This document shows positions 34,997 through 43,760 of a stretch of DNA of 64,000 bases, piece by piece (the first letter of the stretch is position 1; each line of letters starts with the position of its first letter). Origin of the DNA: Oscillospiraceae bacterium (GTDB lineage Bacteria > Bacillota > Clostridia > Oscillospirales > Acutalibacteraceae); NCBI GenBank assembly GCA_031270605.1, contig JAISXG010000058.1, positions 20,029 to 84,028 of the forward strand. Direction: 5' to 3'. A program made the position numbers and the translations under genes. The notes below the pieces were generated by a model, which saw only the letters and a program-made list of their open reading frames with translations, searched no databases and was not told the origin of the DNA.

Positions 34997-37900
34997 TCAT
35001 CCCCGATATCGCCGTTTTTTCAAGGTAAGGAGGATCACCGGCAGTGCCATAAGCACAAAGGCGATTCCCACATAGAGGCCGATGCCTCCGCCGCCCGTTG
35101 CGGGCAAGGTATATCCGTCAGTGTTTTTCACTGTCAAGATAGGTGTTCCGTTTGAGTCTGTGCCCGAGAACTGCGCCATTTGTGAAGCGCCCAGCACCGA
35201 AAGTGTTCCGGAATCCAAAGTGAAGGATATCGGGTCCGCCAAAAGCACATATCCGGAGGGAGCAGCCGTTTCAACCAGAAAGTAAGTATCGGCTGTGAGA
35301 TTCTCAACCTTCAGCGTTCCGTCCAAACCGATCGTCAATGCGGCCTGATTGATTTTCACGCCGTACTGGCCGGATGTTCCGGGAATCAAAACCGCCCCGG
35401 CGTCTCCCTGAGCCGCCGCCCGATACAGATCAAACTTTGCGTTGGGCAAAAGAATGTTGCCGGTGATGTCAGTTTTTTTGATGATAAACTCTACGGCGCC
35501 AACCTGGATCACGGGGTGGTCATAGGTATCTTCAAAGAACTGGTCAAGCAGGCGATACCGCACAATGGCAGAGGAGTTTGCATGAAATCCCGGCCGGCCT
35601 GAGCTGGTGGTATTGCTGCCGTAATCGGTTTCAGGGTCACCCGTGGTGCCGTTATATCCGGTCGAATCCCCGTTCAGTTTATTTTGCGAAAATTCGTCAT
35701 ACGCCGTTTGCGTTGTTTCAACGTTGAACGAAAGGGTATACATATACAGCAGGTCTACCCTGTATTCTTGAGAAAACAGCAGCTTCACGGTTCCTGTGGA
35801 GTTACCTGACGAGGATGGCGTAAAGGTCACGCTTTGGATAATCGGGATCTGCTGGCCGTTCTGCACAACCGTATTATTGGCCGTGGCGGCGCCGATAACG
35901 CCGTGCGTCGCAGCCCCGGAGCTTTGCCAAAGCACATCCTTTTGCCCTGTCAGCAGGGTGGTTCGAACCACTTTCAAGTCGGGCTGTGTTCCATACCACT
36001 GCACATATTTGCTGAGATCATCCGTGATGGAGAAATTTTTTGACGTGGTCAGGAGTGCGATGACATCGGCAAATACCGCGGGTAAATCCTCATAAGCATT
36101 CGCTTTGTAATCCTTGCCGCCGCTTGCGATCATCCGCTCCAAAACAGTGTCTTCAATCGTGTTTTGCGAAAACATGATGTTGCTCATGATGACACCCGGG
36201 TTCTGAGAAACAAAATCATTGAACGCCGTCATTGTGGCATTTCTCTCCGCGTCGTTTGTGCTGCTACCGGCACCGGTTCGCCAGAAGGTGCTGGGCCTGC
36301 CCGCCGCTTTCCATGCGAGATATTCCTGATAGGTGGGGATGGCGGTGTTCGTCTGCGTTTTTTGTATATAGTATGTGGGCAAACCGTCCGTCAAAAACAC
36401 AACCATTTTTTTATGCCCGTTGTTTGCGACTGCGCTGTCGGAACGCAGCATATCCGCCGCGGCCCACATGCCGGCCATATAGTTTGTTCCGGTTGACGCA
36501 CGATATGAAATATTGTTTGCGCTGTCCGGGCTGGATTCGTTGGTTATGACCTGATAGTTTTTATTTTGAGTCCAGCTTTGAACCACTCCGGATTCGTTTC
36601 TGGTGTTGAAATAGGCACTGTTTGTGCTTCCCGTCCAGTCCCCGCCGAACCAGACAATCGCAAGGTTGTTCTCCGGGTTCAAATCCAAAAAGCTTTTTGT
36701 GAAGCCGTTCTGACCGTTCACGCCGTTCAGGAGGTTTCGAACCGCCTGATCCTTTCGCACGCCGTCCGAAGCATTTTCAGCCATACTTCCCGAGCGGTCA
36801 ACCACAAGCACAAGGTCGATTGGATACCCCTGGTTGCGCGCTTCAAGATAAAGCCTGTAGAGGTCGGCACCCGAAGCCGTTGTGTCGGGGTTTGCAGCAC
36901 CGTCGTGGAATGCGTCGATCTGCTTATAGAGCTTGAACGTTTCCATCATCTCAGGGGGGGTCACCGGGTGGTTTGTCACCGTGATATCCACCTTGGGAGA
37001 AACAGCCTCAACATAGGTCTGAACTGTAAAAGCCGTGGCGTTGTTGACGTTGGAGTTTCTGCTTAACACGCCGGAAGATGCGTTCATCACAATATACTGC
37101 GTGCTTAACAGCTTGCCGCTTGCATTCAGCGAAAAAGAGGTGCCTGATGTCAAAGGCCGGAATGGCGTTGTAGAGTTGTTATAATAAGAAATATATCGCG
37201 TTGGCGTTCCTACATTTTGCAATCGGAAAGATGCCCCGCCATTGCTCACATTCACCGCGCGCCATTGCTGGTTCGCCGCCGACACGTTATCCGTTTGACC
37301 GGAAATACCGTTATTCGCAGTGCTTGTTAAGGTTAGCGCTTTACCGGAATTAACAAAACGATATATCTTTTCGTTTTCCAACGTGGTGGTTCCGGTGATA
37401 TTGTTCCAATGAGCGGCCTGCCGGGGCGTAGTTGTCACACTCAACTCGGGGACCCAACCGGAAACACTGTCCTCCTCCACCGAATAAGAAATCGCGTCTC
37501 CGTTATCGTCCAAGTCGGGAAGGTTTGTAAAAGAACCGCTCCAGTTGTTTGCCGCAGACAGCGTGATCGTGCGGTCAGGTTCCACCCTCGCGCCGTTCAG
37601 GAGCAGATGCAGCGTGACGCTGCTCGCTCCGGGAGTGCCGCCCGCCCAGGTTTTTGTGACATTGACAGTCATATCGCCCGTCAGTTCACGCGCGGCGGTA
37701 ATTTGAAAGAGCTGCTCCTCGTCGGTGTCAGTGATGGTGTAAACGGCGCTTGAATAACCGTCAGGTCCGGATGTCTGCTCTATCGTATAAGTGCCTCTGG
37801 CCAGATTCGACCAAGTGTGACTCCAGTTGTCATCCGTGCCGTTGAGCGTCACCGTGTCAATCACGACATCGTCTTTTTTCAGCACGACGCAAACGGTTGC

Positions 37901-40177
37901 ACCGGCAGGGGGTGTGCAATTTTCCCAAATCTTGTTGACAACAACGGTCTTATCGCATATTTCCTGAGGCGGAACCGTGAAGGTCGAAGGGAAATAGTGG
38001 CACTCAAACCCCGTCCATGCGGAGGTGGAAGAACCGCCGTCCAGCGAACCTACGGCAACCGTGCCGTTAAAGCCGGCGCCCACGCCCGTAACATTGAAAT
38101 CGGCGCTGGGAGCCATAACGCTGCCCATAAGCATATCGCCGCCGGACAAAACCGTAACACTTGTGATGTTCGGCGCAAAATTCCAAACGATTCGGCCCGC
38201 CATGCTGATATATTGCGAACTGTTTTTCTGATATTGCTGCCCTTTGATTTGCATCACACCGGCCGGCTTAAACTCTATTGCATTCGAACCGGTTATGTTC
38301 ACAAGCACACTTGAGGTATCCGGCACATCAAAATTCCAAACATATCTGTCAGAAAGCAGCTGCGCCGCGCTCACATGAAATACATTCAACACCGTATCGG
38401 TGCCCGTAAAGGTCAGGTTGCCGTACTGAGCTGAAACCGTTCCGTTTGCCGCAATGTTTGTCATGCGCGCATTCTGGGTTTTCAGGCTGTTGCCAATTGA
38501 CGAAAAATAAGAATTAATGTCCTGAAATTCTGAAATTTCATCCGCGTAGCTATTCGGGTCATAGCCGTAATAACCGATGCGCTTGCGGTCTTCAATGCTC
38601 AGCGATGGGTTCACCCATATATTGCCGGTTTGCTTTGCCGTGCTGGCATTGATTCGCCCTTTGATAGAAGAACCGTTAAAAATGAAGTAAGGCGGGGTAT
38701 ATACCACAGGCAAACCGCTCGTCGGCGAAGTATATCCGGCTGCGGAAAATCCGCGCACGCTGAAATCCATGTTGCCGCCGACGGCCACTGTGCCTTCCAC
38801 ATCCGGGATATTCGCGAGGTTGCCCAGGCAGAACAAGTTAAACTTCGCAGCCTCACCGAAAGGATTCGCATCAGTGGAAAGCTGCCATTCAAAGCTACCA
38901 GAAGGAACTGTGCCAAACTGCCCTGCGGCCAGCACAACCGCGTATGTAGAAACAGAAGCGGTTTCCATCACAAGCGTGTCGCTTTGCCGCTGTGCCTGAA
39001 CTTCCTGTGCGCCGGTCTCTGCCGTTTCGTCAACTTCATAAAGAAGCGGCGTCAGCGCCGTATCCTCACTCGCAAACCCCTCCACAGTGATGGTGACAGG
39101 GCCCAGCAGCCCGACTTCTGTATCATCCTGCGTTAAGCGAAGGTCGAACAGCCATTGGTCGACAGGCTGCATGCCTGCTTGCGTCAACGTGTTTTCAAGG
39201 GATTCTTGTGCCGCTTCGGCACGCTGGGCCTCAGCCGTGGTCTTATCTTGTGCCGAAGAAAGCAGCTCCTCAGCTTTCAGATTCAATAAATATGTTTCAG
39301 CAGGAAAAGATTCCGACGGGCCGGTCATTGTAATCACAAGCCCGCTTTCTGTGGTTGCGCTCAAAGACGGTTCGCCTTGCGGCAATGCTTCGGCATCCAT
39401 CCACGTCAAGGTCAAAGTCTGCACAAGACCATCATTTTTTTCTTTTTCATCAATCAACTTCCAGGCTTTCTCAAGGCTTTGCGCCGCAGCGAAAGCCATT
39501 TCCAGCTTCTGCGGCCGGCCTGCCGTCACCGTTTGCAACGGCAGTAAGGGAACACTGTTTTTTTGCTTCCCACCTTGCGTTTCGGCTTGAGCAGCCGTTT
39601 CTTCCGTATCTCCCTGCGTCATCACATTGTCAACCGCAGCCGCCTGCTCTGTTGCCTGCGTGACGTCTTTTTCATCAAAAAGCCATTCATCAGCACTATA
39701 CAGGGCGGTGTCCGAGCGGCAGTTGAGGGTAAATGCTGCGCTTTCTCCCGGTTTAAGTGTGAACCAATAGCCGCGTGCGTTTGCGCTCCCGTCCTTGGTC
39801 CATTGGCGGTGAAGTTCAACCGTTGCGCCGTTGTCGGCTGTGATTTTTGTAACGCCGCCGGCATCAAATTTATGTTCTTCAGAAAGCCCGCTGCCGGTGC
39901 TTTCTGCCGAGATCAAAAAGAAAATCGCTTCATCCTTTGCATCCGCATCCGCCGCTGCGTTCACGCGAAGCGCCATAGCGTCACCAAACGCGGCCTTATT
40001 GTCTTCGATGTTTATTGAAAATTCTGCGCCGACCTTTCCCATTGCCGGGAGCACCATCAGTGAGTAAACGGCGGCAACGGTCAGCACAGCGAAAACAGAA
40101 ACCAGGGCGATAATACGCCGTCGTCGTTTTCGTCGCTGCAAATACAATTTTATATTATCATGCAACACTGCACGCAT
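34997..40177 (-). CDS. Giant pilus-tip adhesin (CAA, Cna-B, ricin-like, VWA, LPATG)
   Basis: 1726 residues from ATG 40177 (AAGGCGAG upstream). Basic N-terminus and a membrane/signal helix at ~22-42. Then an extracellular region of ~390 residues, a choice-of-anchor-A domain (~430-735), two Cna-B repeats (~737-815 and ~836-915), a ricin-B-like stretch with ISGQ...NQQWRAV (~930-1055), a von Willebrand A domain (~1115-1375) with MIDAS DRSGS, a region to ~1560, a SpaA-type domain with E-box YFLVETAAPSGY, then LPATGG (~1693), helix and KKRRYRG tail. It resembles SpaC/RrgA-type tip adhesins. Ligand unknown. Confidence 0.9.
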   Translation of the reverse strand: MRAVLHDNIKLYLQRRKRRRRIIALVSVFAVLTVAAVYSLMVLPAMGKVGAEFSINIEDNKAAFGDAMALRVNAAADADAKDEAIFFLISAESTGSGLSEEHKFDAGGVTKITADNGATVELHRQWTKDGSANARGYWFTLKPGESAAFTLNCRSDTALYSADEWLFDEKDVTQATEQAAAVDNVMTQGDTEETAAQAETQGGKQKNSVPLLPLQTVTAGRPQKLEMAFAAAQSLEKAWKLIDEKEKNDGLVQTLTLTWMDAEALPQGEPSLSATTESGLVITMTGPSESFPAETYLLNLKAEELLSSAQDKTTAEAQRAEAAQESLENTLTQAGMQPVDQWLFDLRLTQDDTEVGLLGPVTITVEGFASEDTALTPLLYEVDETAETGAQEVQAQRQSDTLVMETASVSTYAVVLAAGQFGTVPSGSFEWQLSTDANPFGEAAKFNLFCLGNLANIPDVEGTVAVGGNMDFSVRGFSAAGYTSPTSGLPVVYTPPYFIFNGSSIKGRINASTAKQTGNIWVNPSLSIEDRKRIGYYGYDPNSYADEISEFQDINSYFSSIGNSLKTQNARMTNIAANGTVSAQYGNLTFTGTDTVLNVFHVSAAQLLSDRYVWNFDVPDTSSVLVNITGSNAIEFKPAGVMQIKGQQYQKNSSQYISMAGRIVWNFAPNITSVTVLSGGDMLMGSVMAPSADFNVTGVGAGFNGTVAVGSLDGGSSTSAWTGFECHYFPSTFTVPPQEICDKTVVVNKIWENCTPPAGATVCVVLKKDDVVIDTVTLNGTDDNWSHTWSNLARGTYTIEQTSGPDGYSSAVYTITDTDEEQLFQITAARELTGDMTVNVTKTWAGGTPGASSVTLHLLLNGARVEPDRTITLSAANNWSGSFTNLPDLDDNGDAISYSVEEDSVSGWVPELSVTTTPRQAAHWNNITGTTTLENEKIYRFVNSGKALTLTSTANNGISGQTDNVSAANQQWRAVNVSNGGASFRLQNVGTPTRYISYYNNSTTPFRPLTSGTSFSLNASGKLLSTQYIVMNASSGVLSRNSNVNNATAFTVQTYVEAVSPKVDITVTNHPVTPPEMMETFKLYKQIDAFHDGAANPDTTASGADLYRLYLEARNQGYPIDLVLVVDRSGSMAENASDGVRKDQAVRNLLNGVNGQNGFTKSFLDLNPENNLAIVWFGGDWTGSTNSAYFNTRNESGVVQSWTQNKNYQVITNESSPDSANNISYRASTGTNYMAGMWAAADMLRSDSAVANNGHKKMVVFLTDGLPTYYIQKTQTNTAIPTYQEYLAWKAAGRPSTFWRTGAGSSTNDAERNATMTAFNDFVSQNPGVIMSNIMFSQNTIEDTVLERMIASGGKDYKANAYEDLPAVFADVIALLTTSKNFSITDDLSKYVQWYGTQPDLKVVRTTLLTGQKDVLWQSSGAATHGVIGAATANNTVVQNGQQIPIIQSVTFTPSSSGNSTGTVKLLFSQEYRVDLLYMYTLSFNVETTQTAYDEFSQNKLNGDSTGYNGTTGDPETDYGSNTTSSGRPGFHANSSAIVRYRLLDQFFEDTYDHPVIQVGAVEFIIKKTDITGNILLPNAKFDLYRAAAQGDAGAVLIPGTSGQYGVKINQAALTIGLDGTLKVENLTADTYFLVETAAPSGYVLLADPISFTLDSGTLSVLGASQMAQFSGTDSNGTPILTVKNTDGYTLPATGGGGIGLYVGIAFVLMALPVILLTLKKRRYRG

Positions 40178-40200
40178 GCTTACTCGCCTTTCTATATAAA

Positions 40201-40779
40201 TTAGCCCACGGCTCCCCATTTGCCGACAGGCCAGAAACGGAAGACAATCCTGCCGACAATCACTTCATCGGCAATGGCGCCGATCTCTTTGGTGCGGCTG
40301 TCCAAAGATGTCTCCCGCAGATCGCCCATAACAAAATACCTGTTTTCGGGCACGGTGTAGGGAAAGTCAATATCACATTCGCCAAAACTTTTGGATGTCA
40401 GATACGGCTCGTCGATTTCTTCCCCGTTTACAACAACAGTGCCGTCCTCCTGAACATCGATAATCTCTCCCGGAAATCCCATAACACGCTTCACTAAAAT
40501 TTTGTTGTTATAATAAAAAGCAATGATATCGCCCCGTTTCAAAGTGGTGTTTTTAACCGCAAGAACCAACTCGCCATTATTCAAGGTGGGCTCCATGCTG
40601 CTGCCGTGGAGGTTAAAAACAGGAAAAAGGAGCGTAGCCGCCAAAACCGCAACGGCAGCGACAATCACCAAAACAGAAACCGTGCCGCGCAACGTTTTTG
40701 CATATTGCCTTTTGTGGCGTATTCTGCTTAACTCTTCCTCCAATTGAGAGAGCGGAGGAATTACATCCCTTTTATCCAT
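40201..40779 (-). CDS. lepB: Signal peptidase I of the pilus operon
   Basis: 192 residues with one membrane helix (~34-55). Catalytic Ser lies in GSSMEPTL (~61), Lys in ILVKRVMGFPGE (~97), and GDLRETSLDSR gives box E. S26 peptidases of this Gram-positive type cleave secretory signal peptides outside the membrane. Its place between the coiled-coil gene and the adhesin suggests a dedicated enzyme for pilin precursors, as in SipA-type pilus islands, where some homologues are instead non-catalytic chaperones; here Ser and Lys are both present. Confidence 0.93.
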   Translation of the reverse strand: MDKRDVIPPLSQLEEELSRIRHKRQYAKTLRGTVSVLVIVAAVAVLAATLLFPVFNLHGSSMEPTLNNGELVLAVKNTTLKRGDIIAFYYNNKILVKRVMGFPGEIIDVQEDGTVVVNGEEIDEPYLTSKSFGECDIDFPYTVPENRYFVMGDLRETSLDSRTKEIGAIADEVIVGRIVFRFWPVGKWGAVG

Positions 40780-40810
40780 AATACCTCTTTGTCATTTCTC
40801 GGCCGCCCTG

Positions 40811-41272
40811 TTATAAAATGGATTTGCTCACCGCCACCAAGTCCCGCAGCCCCATGTGGGCGTCATATAATTCTTCTAAACGATATTTAATCATTTGCCA
40901 TTTTTCTTCGACCTTTTGCTCGGCGCAGCTTTCCATTTCCGCACATTTGCACAAGGTTTCATTCAAAAGCGAATCCGCTTTCAGCTGAGCCTCCTGCAAA
41001 AGCTGTTCGGCGGCGACACTCTGGCTCGAAGTAACACTTTTTACACTGTCAAGATATTGGTCGGCCGCCGCCTGCGTCACTTCCATGACATGATTGACCT
41101 GCAAACAAGCCTCCGCAATGGAACCGGCGTTTTTAAGCATTAATTGACGCCGCCGAAGCTTCTCCTCCTGCTCTGTCAACTGTTGGCGCAAGGTTTCATT
41201 CTCACGCTCTGAGGTAATTAGAAGCTCCAGCAGCTCTTCCCTGCTTAAACGCTTTATTTTCTTGTCTGTCAT
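40811..41272 (-). CDS. Coiled-coil protein, first gene of pilus operon
   Basis: 153 residues, almost wholly helical, with heptad-like segments at ~10-45 (SREELLELLITSERENETLRQQ) and ~75-135. It has no signal or membrane segment, so it is cytoplasmic. It looks like a DivIVA/GpsB-type or scaffold protein, but no family signature is certain. AAGGGTGAAGG precedes the ATG. The gene is 31 bp upstream of the signal peptidase gene. It may place the pilus machinery at the membrane (speculative). Confidence 0.7.
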   Translation of the reverse strand: MTDKKIKRLSREELLELLITSERENETLRQQLTEQEEKLRRRQLMLKNAGSIAEACLQVNHVMEVTQAAADQYLDSVKSVTSSQSVAAEQLLQEAQLKADSLLNETLCKCAEMESCAEQKVEEKWQMIKYRLEELYDAHMGLRDLVAVSKSIL

Positions 41273-41621
41273 CTGCCTTCACCCTTCGATTGTTGGGAAA
41301 TTCCTCTTCCTTCAAACCAATCACTGCTGAAACACTTCCCGAAAATAGCATAAATTATGATGTTCATAATAGATAATATAATAAATTATTGGCAGTTTTA
41401 TTTTTTAAAATCAAGTCAAAGAAGATTTTGTTGTTAATCGTCTGAATAACCGCAGTTTGGAAGAGTTACACAATTAATAACGTTTCGTTTTTAAAAGGTC
41501 ATATCCCCAAGCCGAGTCATTCTTATGACATTTGGCCATACATTATATAAAAACAGAACATAACTGAAAAAACATAGGATGTAAAAACAACAAATCTAAC
41601 CGAAGTTCAAAGCCTTAAATT

Positions 41622-41653
41622 CCTGTTACCGTATCGTGAGATTCGGCAACAGG
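41622..41653 (-). promoter_or_regulatory. Stem-loop near the 5' end of the pilus-operon leader
   Basis: CCTGTTGCCG pairs with CGGTAACAGG (one mismatch) and would be ~20 nt into the transcript from the 41677-41705 promoter. There is no T-run, so it is not a terminator; it may stabilise the 5' end or bind a regulator. Confidence 0.45.
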
Positions 41654-41676
41654 ATTTCGGGTGAATTTGTAACGTG

Positions 41677-41705
41677 ATTATAGCATGCGGCTTGTAAAAA
41701 TGCAA
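41677..41705 (-). promoter_or_regulatory. Probable promoter of the pilus operon
   Basis: Minus strand TTGCAT (41700-41705), 17-bp spacer, TATAAT (41677-41682). It would give a leader of about 400 nt before the coiled-coil gene. Confidence 0.65.
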
Positions 41706-42376
41706 GCGTTTCGCATTGCTAATATCTAGTAATTTAATTTTTATAATTTTTTATTATTAATTTATTTAAATTGTTTTTTAAAGAATTTATAAATTTACAT
41801 GAATTTTTAATTGAAAAATCGCCGCATATTTGATTTTTTTGTGAAAAACGACTCAGACCGAATCCAAAATATAACGATACTATCTATATTTTTCTATTCA
41901 CATTATGTCAATTAATACAGAATTTTTCAAGTATAATTGCATTATTTTTGTTGAAATTTGCTATATTCTTCCAATATATTTATTATCGATACAGAATAAT
42001 ATTAATTATTTTGTTCATCATTTCTTCAGATAATAAAATTTCACTTTGTTAGATAAGTATAATAATAAGAATGGTTTGCATCTTATTTCTGTTATAATAT
42101 CCATAATTTGGTAAAATATTACAGTATGCAGTCCTCTGTTTCGCACGTTGTCCTTCTTTTCTGTCCGAAACACTACAAAACGAAGAATTGTAACAAATCG
42201 CCGTGAAAAAGCGAGTTTTTTCTGAAACACAAATTAAATACACCGATTTTTTTGTTGCTTTTCCAACATACATACTGCATTGTTTAAAAGTCATCGAATC
42301 CCTTAACCGGCGCGCACTGTCTTTTGCCGCTCAATCAAACGTGTGCGGCAAAAAGAAATGCGCGCAAAAGCCGTTA

Positions 42377-42405
42377 TTGACAGCACTCCATACTGTGTTT
42401 ATAAT
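42377..42405 (+). promoter_or_regulatory. Promoter of yycJ-like gene
   Basis: TTGACA, 17-bp spacer, TATAAT. The implied start (~42412) rules out translation starts further upstream. Confidence 0.85.
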
Positions 42406-42454
42406 GTTCTGTAAAGGGCACCACACAGTAATGTTAAAAGGACATCATATACTC

Positions 42455-43246
42455 ATGGCCAGATTTTTTTCACTTTTTTCTTCGAGCAGCGGCAACTGCA
42501 CATACATAGGCACGGCGAAAGAAGGCATTTTGATTGACGCGGGCAGAAACGCCAAACAAATTGAGCTCTCACTGATGCACATGCAGGTGGACCCCGCCAG
42601 CATCCAGGCAATATTTATCACACACGAGCACACAGACCACATCTCGGGCCTGCGGGTGTTCGCTTCGCGCTACGGCATTGATGTTTACGCGTCAAACGGC
42701 ACGCTCTGCGAGCTTGACTGCGCGGGCCACCTCAACGGCCGCTTCAACGCCTATATCATGGGCACGGGCTGCGTGGAAACGGGCAGCCTGAAGGTCTGCG
42801 CGTTCAACACGTCCCACGACAGCCGCGAAAGCCTCGGCTTTTGCATTGAAACGCCCGATAAACGCAAAGTCACGGTTGCGACAGACACGGGAATCATCAC
42901 GGAGGAAATCGAATCCGCGCTCATGGGCAGCGATCTGGTTCTTTTGGAATCCAACCATGACTTAAACATGCTCGAAACAGGGCCATACCCTTATGTGCTC
43001 AAACGCAGGATCAAATCCGACAAGGGCCACCTTTCAAACGACGCCTGCGCCCTCATGCTGCAAAAGCTCGTCAACGCGGGCACCACGCGCATTGTACTGG
43101 GGCATTTGAGCAAAGAAAACAACCTGCCCCGCCTTGCTTACGCGGCATCCAAAACGGCGCTGTGCGAGGTCGGCGCAAAAGAGGGCTGCGATTACCTGCT
43201 TTCCGTCGCTCCCCCGAACACAATGGAAAAAATGATTATTTTTTAG
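42455..43246 (+). CDS. MBL-fold metallohydrolase, YycJ/WalJ-like
   Basis: 263 residues from ATG 42455; the open frame back to 42203 lies mostly upstream of the promoter. Beta-lactamase-fold motifs: THEHTDH (~55-61), AFNTSHD (~115), a VATDTG strand with bridging Asp (~146-151) and GHLSNDA/GHLSKEN His. YycJ-like proteins are two-metal nucleases or hydrolases tied to the WalRK cell-wall pathway and DNA repair in Firmicutes; the walRK genes are not here. AAAAGGA precedes the start. rlmH, which often neighbours this family, is ~4 kb away. Confidence 0.9.
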   Translation: MARFFSLFSSSSGNCTYIGTAKEGILIDAGRNAKQIELSLMHMQVDPASIQAIFITHEHTDHISGLRVFASRYGIDVYASNGTLCELDCAGHLNGRFNAYIMGTGCVETGSLKVCAFNTSHDSRESLGFCIETPDKRKVTVATDTGIITEEIESALMGSDLVLLESNHDLNMLETGPYPYVLKRRIKSDKGHLSNDACALMLQKLVNAGTTRIVLGHLSKENNLPRLAYAASKTALCEVGAKEGCDYLLSVAPPNTMEKMIIF

Positions 43247-43266
43247 GTTATATATATGCTCCGATA

Positions 43267-43310
43267 AATCAAACGGGCTGAAAGAAGTTTTTCTTTCAGC
43301 CCGTTTGATT
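43267..43310. terminator. Strong bidirectional terminator
   Basis: Twenty-base-pair perfect stem (AATCAAACGGGCTGAAAGAA and its complement) with loop GTTT, between the metallohydrolase and the convergent small gene. Confidence 0.85.
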
Positions 43311-43351
43311 ATGATTACCATATAGCAAAAATATGCAAAAAACGATCCGCG

Positions 43352-43522
43352 TCAGCCGTTTTTCGCGTTTTCGTTTCTGCGCAGGTCCGCAAGCACCACA
43401 GGTTCTTCCGCCGCGGTTTTCAGATACAGCTCCTCCGCCTCCTGCTGCGCTTTCTGCAAAAGCTCAATTGCCTGCGAAACAGAAACAAACATTTTTTTAT
43501 ACATTTCCTTATAATCCGCCAT
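43352..43522 (-). CDS. Small helical protein (56 aa)
   Basis: ATG at 43522 after AAAAGGA, stop at 43352. The product (MADYKEMYKKMFVSVSQAI...) is almost wholly helical and acidic in the middle (QKAQQEAEELYL). It has no membrane segment. Codon use fits the neighbours. It is of a type often seen as single small genes in Ruminococcaceae; function unknown. It faces the strong terminator at 43267. Confidence 0.7.
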   Translation of the reverse strand: MADYKEMYKKMFVSVSQAIELLQKAQQEAEELYLKTAAEEPVVLADLRRNENAKNG

Positions 43523-43644
43523 ACCTGCAGTCCTTTTTCATCAAATTCTGTTCTCACGCCATGTATTCACGCAGATATTATTATAAGTAAATCGCCACCC
43601 AATATACGAAACCGGCGCGCCGCCCGCAATCATTTACAAAACTA

Positions 43645-43674
43645 TTATAGCCAATCAACTTGAAAAGTGGCTAT
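43645..43674. repeat. Solo repeat end
   Basis: TATAGCCAATCAACTTGAAAAG is a family A end; directly after it TGGCTATA pairs with its first eight bases. It may be an internally deleted copy. Confidence 0.5.
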
Positions 43675-43691
43675 ATAATGTTTTATTTTTA

Positions 43692-43720
43692 TTGACATTT
43701 ATGTTAAATCAGAGTAAAAT
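43692..43720 (+). promoter_or_regulatory. Promoter of metallophosphoesterase gene
   Basis: TTGACA, 17-bp spacer, TAAAAT, ~40 bp before the ATG. Confidence 0.85.
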
Positions 43721-43760
43721 CGTTGTAACGGATCAATATTTTTAGGAGGATTTGTTCAAC

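Larger units (their letters stand above)
41273..42454. other. AT-rich intergenic region between divergent pilus operon and yycJ-like gene
   Basis: Nearly 1.2 kb with no ORF carrying an RBS. It holds the pilus-operon leader and promoter (41273-41705), a very AT-rich core (41710-42180, runs of A/T near 41740-41820) and the consensus promoter of the metallohydrolase (42377-42405). The length and composition suggest regulator-binding or bent DNA, or a decayed insertion. Confidence 0.6.

Noticed and set aside
35950..35975. tRNA-like GGTTCGAACC motif
   Set aside because: Lies inside the adhesin coding frame with no cloverleaf around it; no tRNA gene was found anywhere in the window.
42203..42454. 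Upstream extension of the yycJ-like gene
   Set aside because: Lies mostly before the consensus promoter at 42377-42405 and is unlike the family.
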